The notes below the pieces were generated by a model. The model searched no databases. It worked only from the letters and a program-made list of their open reading frames with translations, and was not told the origin of the DNA. The translations under genes were made by a program, and so were the position numbers. Source: Bacteroidaceae bacterium (GTDB lineage: Bacteria; Bacteroidota; Bacteroidia; Bacteroidales; Bacteroidaceae). From it: a DNA stretch of 12,770 bases. Numbering within the stretch: position 1 is the stretch's first letter; the number at the start of each line of letters is the position of its first letter. Positions 6,443-12,770 of this stretch are shown one piece after another. The stretch spans positions 1-12,770 of the forward strand of contig JAEEOD010000157.1 of the NCBI GenBank assembly GCA_016284115.1, given 5' to 3'.

Positions 6443-8911
6443 ATGAAGAAGATTCTGGTTATTATGGCATTGGCAGCAGGTGCTACCAATGTGCAAGCTG
6501 AAGACATTAAAGTGAATGTCTTGAAATATGCTGGTCCTTTCGCTATGCAACAACCTTACATGGTGGATGAGACGGATGTCAATGCAAAGAAGTACTCTGC
6601 TGAGTCATTGATAGATACACCTTTACCACTGACTGATGTGTTTACATCTGGGCGGACTGACATTAAAGGCAGTGATGGTATCTCTCTTCCTAAGTCGGAT
6701 GCTGAACATGCTTTGCATCTGATGGGTTTCACCATGCAGAATAACCGCTATGGGAAAGCAAAGCTAACGGTGGAAGGACTGAATAAATATCATGTTTATC
6801 TAGATGGTACTAAGGTGGGGATGGATAGTATAGTGTTGGAACCAGGTACCCATAAGGTGGTGATTAAGGCGTTGACCGCTAAGAACAATGAAGAAAAAGT
6901 GAAGGTGAGCATCGGCATCGCTGATAAAGGGTTGGTGAAACTGACTGATACCAAAGCGGGCAGAAATATCCTGCTGACTGATATCCTGCATGGAAAGCGA
7001 TTCAGTGGGGCATCGCTCTCAGCTGACGGGAAGTATCTTATCACCAACTATACCGAAACTTTGCCTGGGGGTAAGACATATTATTCTACCAAGATTTCTG
7101 AACTTTCTTCAGGGAGAATCCTTAAGCAAAGTGAAGACAATGCCCAGTGGATGCCCCGTTCGTCGAAGTATTATTTTTTCAGATCTGGGAAGCAGGGCAG
7201 AGAACTGGTGGTAGTGAACCCGTTGACGGGTACCGAGGAGGTGCTGGCGAGTCAGTTGCCTGAAGGTCGAGCCATCTTCGCCCCTACTGAGGACTATCTC
7301 ATCTATATGATGCGCCAGGAAGGTCCTAAGGAGCGTAAGGATGTGTATGAAGTACTGGAGCCAGACGATAGACAACCTGGTTGGCGTGATAGGAGCTATT
7401 TGGCGAAATATGATTTGAAACGTCATGTGTTGCAACAGCTTACCTATGGCTATCGTAATATGTACCTCAATGATATCTCACAGGATGGCAAGTATATCTT
7501 GTTCAGCGTGAGTACCGACCGACTGACTGAGCGCCCGACTATTTTGCAGTCTGTTTATCGCATGAATGTCAACACGTTGGAAGTTGAGAAACTGGTGGAG
7601 GGTGATGGCTTTTTGGCAGGGGGATCCTTCTCGCCTGATGCTTCGCAAGTGTTGTTCCAAGGTTCACCTGAGGCATTTAATGGTGTGGGTAAGAATGTGA
7701 AGCCTGATCAGGTGCCCAGCATGTATGACTATCAGTTGTATGTGATGAATGTGAAGGATAAGGAAGTGAAACCGCTTACGAAGTATTTCAATCCGAATGT
7801 GTCGAGCGTAAAGTGGAGTAGTGCGGATGGGAAAATCTATTTCATGGCGGAGAACAAAGACAGCGTGAGTCTGTATAGGATGGAACCTAAAACGTGGGAG
7901 ATTCACCAGATGCGTGTTCCCGAAGAACTGGTGAAGAGCTTCTCGTTGGCAAACAAGGCTCCAGAGATGGTGTATTGTGGACAGGGGACTAAGAATTCCG
8001 ACCGCATCTATTCTGTGAACCTGAAGGATGATGACTGTTGTTTGGTGGAGGATTTGAGCCAAGAGTTGCTGGATGGCATCAAATTGGGCGATTGTAAGAG
8101 CTGGAATTTCATGAATAGTCGTGGTGATACGATTTATGGACGTTATTACCTACCTGCAGATTTTGACCCGAATAAGCAATATCCCATGGTGGTGGACTAC
8201 TATGGTGGATGCAGTCCGACCAGTCGCACGTTTGAAAGCCGTTATCCGCAGCATGTGTATGCCTCAATGGGCTATGTAGTTTATGTGGTGAACCCAAGTG
8301 GCGCTACTGGCTTTGGACAGGAGTTTGCTGCCCGTCATGTGAATACAGCAGGCAAGGGCGTAGCAGAGGATATCATCGAGGGCGTGAAGCAGTTTACGAA
8401 AGAACATTCGTTTGTCAATGCGAAGAAGATTGGTTGTATCGGAGCTTCTTACGGTGGCTTTATGACGCAGTATCTGCAAACCCAGACCGATATCTTTGCA
8501 GCTGCTATCTCTCATGCGGGTATCAGCGATCACACAAGCTATTGGGGCGAAGGCTATTGGGGCTATAGCTATAGTGAGGTGAGTATGGCAAACAGTTATC
8601 CTTGGACACGCAAAGACCTGTATGTGGACCAGAGTCCATTGTTCAATGCCGACAAGATACATACACCTCTGTTGTTCCTGCATGGCAATGCAGATACCAA
8701 TGTGCCTGTGGGTGAGAGTATTCAGATGTTTACTGCTTTGAAGTTGCTGGGCAGACCGACGGCTTTTGTTGTGGTGGAGGGTCAGAACCATCATATTCTG
8801 GACTATGACAAGCGCATACGTTGGCAGAACACTATCTTTGCCTGGTTCCAGAAGTGGTTGCAGGATGATGATAGTTGGTGGGAAGCAATGTATCCTTCTA
8901 AGAAGTTATAG
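6443..8911 (+). CDS. Secreted S9 family (DPP4-like prolyl oligopeptidase) serine peptidase
   Basis: An exported serine peptidase, probably periplasmic, expected to cut dipeptides or short oligopeptides, often after proline or alanine. The 822-residue protein begins with a signal peptide (MKKILVIMALAAGATNVQA, cleavage near residue 19-20). Residues about 20-165 form an N-terminal beta region containing YHVYLDGTKVG and LEPGTHKVVIKAL, which resembles a PEGA-like module. Next is a propeller-like region (about 180-540) with SxDGKYL repeats (SADGKYLI, SQDGKYIL, SPDASQVL). The C-terminal alpha/beta-hydrolase domain carries the full triad: Ser669 in GASYGGF, Asp751 in HGNADTNVP and His783 in EGQNHHILDY. 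It converges with the Crp/Fnr gene three bases from its stop. It probably serves peptide nutrition. Confidence 0.94.
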   Translation: MKKILVIMALAAGATNVQAEDIKVNVLKYAGPFAMQQPYMVDETDVNAKKYSAESLIDTPLPLTDVFTSGRTDIKGSDGISLPKSDAEHALHLMGFTMQNNRYGKAKLTVEGLNKYHVYLDGTKVGMDSIVLEPGTHKVVIKALTAKNNEEKVKVSIGIADKGLVKLTDTKAGRNILLTDILHGKRFSGASLSADGKYLITNYTETLPGGKTYYSTKISELSSGRILKQSEDNAQWMPRSSKYYFFRSGKQGRELVVVNPLTGTEEVLASQLPEGRAIFAPTEDYLIYMMRQEGPKERKDVYEVLEPDDRQPGWRDRSYLAKYDLKRHVLQQLTYGYRNMYLNDISQDGKYILFSVSTDRLTERPTILQSVYRMNVNTLEVEKLVEGDGFLAGGSFSPDASQVLFQGSPEAFNGVGKNVKPDQVPSMYDYQLYVMNVKDKEVKPLTKYFNPNVSSVKWSSADGKIYFMAENKDSVSLYRMEPKTWEIHQMRVPEELVKSFSLANKAPEMVYCGQGTKNSDRIYSVNLKDDDCCLVEDLSQELLDGIKLGDCKSWNFMNSRGDTIYGRYYLPADFDPNKQYPMVVDYYGGCSPTSRTFESRYPQHVYASMGYVVYVVNPSGATGFGQEFAARHVNTAGKGVAEDIIEGVKQFTKEHSFVNAKKIGCIGASYGGFMTQYLQTQTDIFAAAISHAGISDHTSYWGEGYWGYSYSEVSMANSYPWTRKDLYVDQSPLFNADKIHTPLLFLHGNADTNVPVGESIQMFTALKLLGRPTAFVVVEGQNHHILDYDKRIRWQNTIFAWFQKWLQDDDSWWEAMYPSKKL

Positions 8912-8914
8912 GCT

Positions 8915-9505
8915 TTATTTGTCGATAAGTCCGTCGCGCCTTAACTCTGCCAGTGCTCTGGAGAGTGAGGGGCGAGTGACGCCGAATAGCTTGGCGAGCT
9001 CGGTTTGGTTGGTAATTTCTGGATTCTTTTCCAAATATTTCAACAAACGCTGTTTCAAACTGCTCAGATTGAGTTCGTAAAGTCGTTTGAAAACGATCAA
9101 ACCTCTATCTGCCATAGCTCTTATATAGGATTGCATGAAAGCAGGACGTTCGTGCATTAAAGCTACTATACGCTCTTTTTCAATAAAATACATTTCACAG
9201 GAAGTTTTGGCTATAAGATTCACATTGAATTTGTTTTCTGTAGCGAAAAGATAGGTATAACCCAAGACGTCAGGACTTTCGATATTGCTCAGGATTAGTT
9301 CTTTGCCATACTCATTAATCATGATGGAACAAACTGATCCTTTCGTCATAATGGCAATCTTATCGCATACCTCACCTTGGTGAGCTACATAATCTCCTTC
9401 CTTGTACTTTCTCTTGGCACCAGGAACAGCAAAGAGAAGATTGGCCATATCGGCCTCGGTTAATCCTTTAAAGAAATCGATGTTTAAAAGGTCGCTCAGA
9501 TCCAT
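8915..9505 (-). CDS. Crp/Fnr-family transcriptional regulator, short form
   Basis: A cytosolic DNA-binding regulator with an N-terminal cyclic-nucleotide-binding-like beta roll (about 5-120), a dimerisation helix (about 122-150) and a C-terminal winged helix. The HTH is TNQTELAKLFGVTRPSLSRALAELRRDGLI (165-194), with recognition helix near 177-188. At 196 residues it is shorter than the usual 210-240. The cAMP phosphate-binding cassette (FGE...RSA in CRP) is absent: the equivalent segment is DVLGYTYLFATENKFNVNL. The FNR cysteine cluster is also missing; only Cys47, Cys59 and Cys103 are present. It is therefore unlikely to bind cAMP or an FNR-type 4Fe-4S cluster, and its signal is unknown. Its upstream region holds an FNR-like half-site and a divergent small-RNA candidate, possible targets. 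I see no clear TAnnTTTG promoter for it. Confidence 0.9.
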   Translation of the reverse strand: MDLSDLLNIDFFKGLTEADMANLLFAVPGAKRKYKEGDYVAHQGEVCDKIAIMTKGSVCSIMINEYGKELILSNIESPDVLGYTYLFATENKFNVNLIAKTSCEMYFIEKERIVALMHERPAFMQSYIRAMADRGLIVFKRLYELNLSSLKQRLLKYLEKNPEITNQTELAKLFGVTRPSLSRALAELRRDGLIDK

Positions 9506-9537
9506 AATTAACTTTTATTAACAGACTTCGTAACAAA

Positions 9538-9551
9538 TGGTACATTTATCA
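9538..9551. promoter_or_regulatory. Imperfect dyad between the Crp/Fnr gene and the small RNA, candidate operator
   Basis: TGGTA-N4-TATCA is an imperfect palindrome (one mismatch in each five-base half alignment) running into a full FNR-type half-site, ATCAA (9548-9552). It lies 33 bases upstream of the regulator's ATG and where the -33 element of the plus-strand promoter at 9566 should be, and that promoter has no good TTG. It could be the regulator's own site. This is speculative. Confidence 0.25.
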
Positions 9552-9565
9552 AACAAACTATGATG

Positions 9566-9573
9566 TATCTTTG
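9566..9573 (+). promoter_or_regulatory. Predicted -7 element driving the intergenic small RNA
   Basis: TATCTTTG matches TAnnTTTG exactly on the plus strand. No TTG occurs at the right distance upstream, so the promoter may be weak or need an activator. It points away from the Crp/Fnr gene and toward the terminator at 9715-9760. Confidence 0.4.
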
Positions 9574-9576
9574 CAT

Positions 9577-9760
9577 CAGTTCAAAGGACAAAGAAAACAT
9601 TTATTTTTTAAAAAACGAAATTTTAGACTAGAAAAATAAGAAAATACCAAAAACCAGACTAAACCTAATCAACTATGATTTATTTTCTAATTTTGACTTC
9701 GTGAATGGTTGATTGGCACGGGATTATGGAAGCGTCCATGTATATCCCGTGCCTTTTTTT
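9577..9760 (+). ncRNA. Candidate small RNA, orphan plus-strand transcript ending in an intrinsic terminator
   Basis: Between the Crp/Fnr and TonB receptor genes, both on the minus strand, the plus strand has a promoter-like TATCTTTG and about 185 bases later a textbook terminator. No plus-strand gene lies between; only tiny ORFs are seen (a 9-codon one at 9675-9704). The body is AT-rich until the terminator. Possible internal pairings are TAGAAAA(A)TAA with TTATTTTCTA (around 9630-9640 and 9681-9690), and a 9-base pairing of 9665-9673 with 9708-9716 that would compete with the base of the terminator stem. Start site is inferred from the box. Known Bacteroidales RNAs such as Bacteroidales-1 or 6S RNA were considered, but I cannot match them by eye. 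Confidence 0.45.
9715..9760 (+). terminator. Strong intrinsic terminator, plus strand
   Basis: A perfect 10-base-pair stem GGCACGGGAT (9715-9724) / ATCCCGTGCC (9744-9753) is followed directly by seven T (9754-9760). Inside the loop a second stem ATGGA / TCCAT (9726-9730, 9735-9739) closes a 4-base loop. The T-run follows only on the plus strand, so it serves transcripts running away from the Crp/Fnr gene, not the receptor gene. Confidence 0.85.
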
Positions 9761-9774
9761 AGTCCTTAAATGAA

Positions 9775-9801
9775 ACATCGCCTGCATCACGCAGACGATG
9801 T
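9775..9801 (-). terminator. Probable terminator of the TonB-dependent receptor gene
   Basis: Downstream of the receptor stop the minus strand forms an 11-base-pair stem, ACATCGTCTGC / GCAGGCGATGT, with a 5-base loop. Its one irregular pair is U-G on this strand (C-A on the other), which favours minus-strand use. The tail TTCATTTAA is only moderately T-rich. Confidence 0.5.
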
Positions 9802-9834
9802 CTCTCACACAAATAAATATCGTACGTAAAAAAA

Positions 9835-11715
9835 TTAGAACGTCAAATGAATACCTCCCATAAAGGTGGCTTTTGGCATTGGGAATCCTGCGTTGATTTC
9901 ATACTTCTGTGCCAGTAGGTTTTCTCCTTTGACAAAGATGGTGGCGAAATCGGCTAACTTATAGTTGACATCGGCATCCCAAATGATGAAGTTCTCTTTC
10001 TGTGGATTGTCGCCCACTGCTGTATAGAGACCGTTGATGTATTGTATGCCTGTATTGAAACTCCAGCGATCATGGCTGTAGTTCACGCCTGCAAACAGTT
10101 TGTTCTTGGGGGCTGCCAATACTGGATTCTTCATGTGCAGGTAGCTGTAGTTGGCATTCACGCTCCATGCTTTGTTGATGCGATAGGCGATGTTGCCTTC
10201 AATACCCCAATTCTCGATTTCTCCTGTATTCATGTTACGTGGTTTTCCATCTATTCGCACGGTCTGAATCATGTTGTCTCCTTTTAAGTAAAAGAGGTTA
10301 ATGCCATAATTCAAGGCGCCATCCAGTACTCGCTGAGTGAATGATAACTCATAGTTCATGAGTCTTTCGGGCTTCAACTCGTCGTTCTGGGGTGGGAACA
10401 TATACATTTCGCGGATGCTGGGGTTGCGGAATCCTTTGCTGACCATTGCCTTGATCTGGGCATCGTGTGGCAGACGGAATGACAATCCTCCTTGTGGAAT
10501 GAGTTCGGTGCCTGCTTGTGAATGGTGATCTAAACGTAAACCGGCATCAATGGTGAGCCAGGAGGTGATGTCCTGACGGAAATCTATATAGCCGGCTACT
10601 TCGTTCAGTGACTTGTCGGCATAGGTGTTGGTTACTTCTCCTGTGGCGCGTGATTCGTTCCAGGCATGTCCTTTGATGTGCTGGAAATCGAAACCTCCTG
10701 TGAGGCGGTTGCCCTCAAAGAGTTGTACGCTTTGGAACCAGGAGATTCCCATCATGGAGTCATCGGAAAGATAGAATGCTTTCTGCGGACCGCTTTCTGG
10801 TCCAGGGGTATAACCGTCGTTGATTTTATGATGTCCCCAGTTGATGAAGAAGCTCAAAGTACCTGAGGTCTTCTCATAGTTGTTTTCAATAGCGGCAGAG
10901 GCTGCTCCACGGGTAATCCACTGGTCGCCTTCTAAGATAGGTGCCTGAATGGTGCCTGGGTTGGTGGCATTGAAATGAGTAAGATTCAGGTCAGTATGAG
11001 CTTTCCAGTTGTCAGTAAAGTCATAGCCCACTTTGCCGTAACCGCCATACTGCTCAAATTCCATGTGCTTGCGATGACCATCAGTGCGATTGTAAGAGAG
11101 CGACAATACGCTATTGAACTTACCAGCCTTTACACGATTGGTAGCTTCTGTTTGCAATGTGTTGTAGGAGCCGTAGGCTACACTGACATCGGTCTTTACT
11201 CCATCTTCCAGCATCTTGCGTGTTACGATGTTGATGACTCCTCCCATAGCGTTGGAACCGTAAAGGACGGAGGCCGGGCCTCGCAGTACTTCTACTTTCT
11301 CTGACATCAGGCTCTGATATACGTCTGCAATGGGATGTCCGAAGATGCCCATGTATTGTGGATGGCCGTCAATCAGCACCATCAGCTGACCGCTACCACC
11401 ACTGATACCACGCAGGGAAATACCACCAGCGGCACCGCCAGATACGCCATAACCCATTACGCCACGAGAGGTGACGAAAAGGCTGGGTACTTGCTCAGTA
11501 AGGGTAGGGAGTACTGATGAACGATGACTTTCAGTAAGTTTTAAATGATTAACCGTGGTGATGGTCATTGGCAAATGGCGAATATCGGTGCTGTTTCTCG
11601 TACCGGTAACTACCACTTCATCCGTTTCTACATCTTTAGAAATGTCGGCATTTTGCGCTTGCGCAGACATAAAAGTGCCAGTGAGTATGACACACAAAAC
11701 AAATAAATACTTCAT
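9835..11715 (-). CDS. TonB-dependent outer-membrane receptor
   Basis: A 626-residue outer-membrane active transporter driven by TonB-ExbB-ExbD. It starts with a signal peptide (MKYLFVLCVILTGTFMSAQAQ, cleavage near 20-21), then a TonB-box-like DEVVVTGTR (32-40). The plug domain (about 40-165) includes GISLRGISGGSGQLMVLIDGHPQYMG and VEVLRGPASVLYGSNAMGGVINIVTR (141-166). The 22-strand barrel follows and ends in the terminal Phe of GGIHLTF. It lacks the SusC-type N-terminal CarboxypepD-like extension and has no SusD partner, so it is of the siderophore/heme/vitamin/metal class. FRNP (429-432) with NDELKPE (444-450) resembles the FRAP/NPDL barrel motifs common to heme receptors but also to others. 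Two histidines flank the plug motif GHPQYMGIFGHP (117-128). Substrate unassigned. The DUF1893 gene lies 80 bases upstream. Confidence 0.93.
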   Translation of the reverse strand: MKYLFVLCVILTGTFMSAQAQNADISKDVETDEVVVTGTRNSTDIRHLPMTITTVNHLKLTESHRSSVLPTLTEQVPSLFVTSRGVMGYGVSGGAAGGISLRGISGGSGQLMVLIDGHPQYMGIFGHPIADVYQSLMSEKVEVLRGPASVLYGSNAMGGVINIVTRKMLEDGVKTDVSVAYGSYNTLQTEATNRVKAGKFNSVLSLSYNRTDGHRKHMEFEQYGGYGKVGYDFTDNWKAHTDLNLTHFNATNPGTIQAPILEGDQWITRGAASAAIENNYEKTSGTLSFFINWGHHKINDGYTPGPESGPQKAFYLSDDSMMGISWFQSVQLFEGNRLTGGFDFQHIKGHAWNESRATGEVTNTYADKSLNEVAGYIDFRQDITSWLTIDAGLRLDHHSQAGTELIPQGGLSFRLPHDAQIKAMVSKGFRNPSIREMYMFPPQNDELKPERLMNYELSFTQRVLDGALNYGINLFYLKGDNMIQTVRIDGKPRNMNTGEIENWGIEGNIAYRINKAWSVNANYSYLHMKNPVLAAPKNKLFAGVNYSHDRWSFNTGIQYINGLYTAVGDNPQKENFIIWDADVNYKLADFATIFVKGENLLAQKYEINAGFPMPKATFMGGIHLTF

Positions 11716-11736
11716 ATCTATAATAATAAACGTTTC

Positions 11737-11748
11737 GCTAATATTAGC
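11737..11748. promoter_or_regulatory. Perfect 12-base palindrome upstream of the TonB receptor gene
   Basis: GCTAATATTAGC is fully self-complementary and centred about 27 bases before the receptor ATG. On the minus strand TAGCTTTA, a one-mismatch -7 element, lies just upstream of it near 11763-11770, so the palindrome would lie at or just after the transcript start. A repressor site is plausible; the factor is unknown. Confidence 0.35.
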
Positions 11749-11795
11749 TGGTTGTTATTTTAAAGCTATGCTTCAAATAATACCGTGAAGGAATC

Positions 11796-12236
11796 CTATG
11801 ACTTCGTTTGGAAGAACTGTTCTTTGTTTTCCATAAAGCGTTGAACGATAGGTAATATCTCATCTACTGTCTGTTCGTTGTAACACAGGGCTTCAACAGG
11901 ACACCAATCAGTCAATTTGGTATTCTTGATGTAGGTTACCAGCTGGTCGAAGTCTGTCGTTACTCCTGCATCGCGTAGCAGTGTCAATGCAGACAAACTG
12001 ATAAGGTCGGCATATACGTTTTTTACGCCTCCCTTAACCATCATGGCAGCAGCAGCTTTCCCTACAACACGGTCGGCTACCTCAGCACCATTCAGGAATG
12101 TAGGCTCTTGCTTCAGCAATCTGTAAAGGTCATCCACCCCTCGATGAGTGTATGTCCTTACTTCCTTGTTGCTAACCACACACGAGCAACCTTCTTCATG
12201 GAGCTTTTCAATCAGTTCGTTCATCGACTTTTTCAT
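11796..12236 (-). CDS. DUF1893 domain-containing protein
   Basis: A 146-residue soluble protein that I recognise as the DUF1893 family, a deaminase-like fold group of unknown function. The domain spans about 5-120 with the signature LNGAEVADRVVGKAAAAMMVKGGVKNVYADLISLSALTLLRDAGV (48-92). The family's later CP-E element appears as WCPVEALC (111-118). Cysteines at 17, 19, 112 and 118 could be catalytic or metal-binding by analogy with the cytidine deaminase fold, but this is inference. No signal peptide or membrane segment is present. The start is ATG at 12234-12236; Met5 is an alternative. It sits between an AraC-type regulator and a TonB-dependent receptor, all leftward, with 77 and 80-base gaps, so loose co-regulation is possible. 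Near its start only a degenerate -7 element (GAACTTTG) is seen. Confidence 0.85.
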   Translation of the reverse strand: MKKSMNELIEKLHEEGCSCVVSNKEVRTYTHRGVDDLYRLLKQEPTFLNGAEVADRVVGKAAAAMMVKGGVKNVYADLISLSALTLLRDAGVTTDFDQLVTYIKNTKLTDWCPVEALCYNEQTVDEILPIVQRFMENKEQFFQTKS

Positions 12237-12313
12237 AGATTCCTTTTCGTTTGCAAAGTTCGTTATTTATATAGATATGATAATTATTAAATTCAAACCA
12301 TAGTTTGTTGATT

Positions 12314-12770
12314 TCAAACAATTCTGATTTCTTTAGGACTTTTCCCAGTCCTTCGTTTAAGAAAGCCCGTAAAAGAGGCTTGCTCTTCAAAGCCAAGCGC
12401 ATACGCAACCTCTGCAATATTCAGTTGCGTATCCTGGAGTAGCCGTATGGCCTCTTTGGTGATGCGGCTGGCAATAATGTCGGTAGTCGTCTTTCCTGTT
12501 ACTTGTTTTACCACTCGGTTCAGGTGGTTCACATGAATGGATAACCGTTGGGCGTAGTCAGTAGCCGAACGCATCTCCAGTTTCTCTTGAGGGTAGTTAA
12601 TGGGAAATTGTCGGTCAAGCAATAGCAAGAATAGCTCAACTGTTCGTTGAGCAGCGTTGTGTTGAACTTTATAGGGCCTTTCTTCTTTGCCACGCATGGC
12701 CTCATATATAATAAGGTGAAGAGGACTGTGCATCATTTCATCTTTCAAGCCATTGTCTTCCTCAGGACTT
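12314..12770 (-). CDS. AraC-family transcriptional regulator, C-terminal part, cut by right window edge
   Basis: The last 151 residues of an AraC/XylS-type activator. The two helix-turn-helix units of the HTH_18 domain are clear: the first around YAQRLSIHVNHLNRVVKQVTGKT and the second as LNIAEVAYALGFEEQASFTGFLKRRTGKSPKEIR, matching the family signature. The frame stays open to the window edge upstream of a possible TTG at 12746-12748 (preceding residues SPEEDNG), so the true start and the ligand-binding N-terminal domain (family length usually about 280-300) lie outside. TGA stop at 12314-12316. The DUF1893 and TonB receptor genes follow on the same strand and are natural candidates for its targets. 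Confidence 0.88.
   Translation of the reverse strand, partial: SPEEDNGLKDEMMHSPLHLIIYEAMRGKEERPYKVQHNAAQRTVELFLLLLDRQFPINYPQEKLEMRSATDYAQRLSIHVNHLNRVVKQVTGKTTTDIIASRITKEAIRLLQDTQLNIAEVAYALGFEEQASFTGFLKRRTGKSPKEIRIV

Noticed and set aside
8915..9505. Assigning the Crp/Fnr protein as CRP or FNR
   Set aside because: Neither the cAMP-binding Arg-Ser cassette nor the FNR cysteine cluster is present.
9508..9534. Repeated TTAAC/TTAAC/GTAAC units before the Crp/Fnr gene
   Set aside because: Uneven spacing (10 and 12 bases) and AT-rich context make chance likely.
9688..9695. A second TAnnTTTG match (TAATTTTG) inside the small RNA
   Set aside because: No -33 element and very AT-rich context; a chance match is likely, though it could give a short transcript of about 60 nt.
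9705..9773. A 22-codon plus-strand ORF beginning MVDWHGIMEAS
   Set aside because: It runs straight through the intrinsic terminator stem and T-run, so it would not be transcribed in full.
1..12770. CRISPR arrays, insertion sequences, prophage genes, tRNA or rRNA
   Set aside because: No direct-repeat array, transposase or integrase motif, or tRNA-like cloverleaf was found; genes are dense and typical of a stable chromosomal region.

Overview
The window looks like ordinary chromosomal DNA from a member of the Bacteroidota, probably order Bacteroidales and perhaps Prevotella-like. I infer this from protein character (a DPP4-like S9 peptidase, a TonB-dependent receptor with a DEVVVTGTR start, a MalY-DUF3737 pair) and from several upstream elements fitting the Bacteroidota promoter form (TTG, about 20-22 bases, TAnnTTTG). 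No transposase, integrase, CRISPR array, rRNA or tRNA is visible. Base composition is fairly even and nothing suggests recent transfer.

Left region (1-5478, all minus strand). A MATE transporter, a DUF3737 beta-helix protein and a MalY/PatB-type aminotransferase form a tight leftward operon with a 12-base gap and then a 4-base ATGA overlap. Its promoter lies at 5489-5519. Next comes sppA (signal peptide peptidase) with its own promoter. Three bases after the sppA stop is the start of lpxK (lipid A 4'-kinase), which is cut by the left edge. The first codons of lpxK carry a 19-base-pair hairpin, the most striking structure in the window.

Middle region (5574-8911). A SpoU/TrmH-family RNA methyltransferase (minus) and a secreted S9 prolyl oligopeptidase-type peptidase (plus) diverge from a 65-base gap whose two predicted promoter elements abut. 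The peptidase converges on a small Crp/Fnr-family regulator with only three bases between their stop codons.

Right region (8915-12770, minus-strand genes). After the Crp/Fnr regulator is a 329-base intergenic stretch. On the plus strand, opposite to both flanking genes, it holds a promoter-like box and about 190 bases later a very good intrinsic terminator: a likely unannotated small RNA. It also holds a probable terminator for the TonB-dependent receptor gene. Upstream of that receptor are a DUF1893 protein and a C-terminal AraC-type regulator fragment cut by the right edge. These three may form an uptake locus with local control, but the substrate cannot be read from the sequence.

The best candidates for something undescribed are the lpxK coding-region hairpin and the orphan small RNA beside the Crp/Fnr gene. 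The protein-coding genes are mostly recognisable housekeeping or common accessory families.
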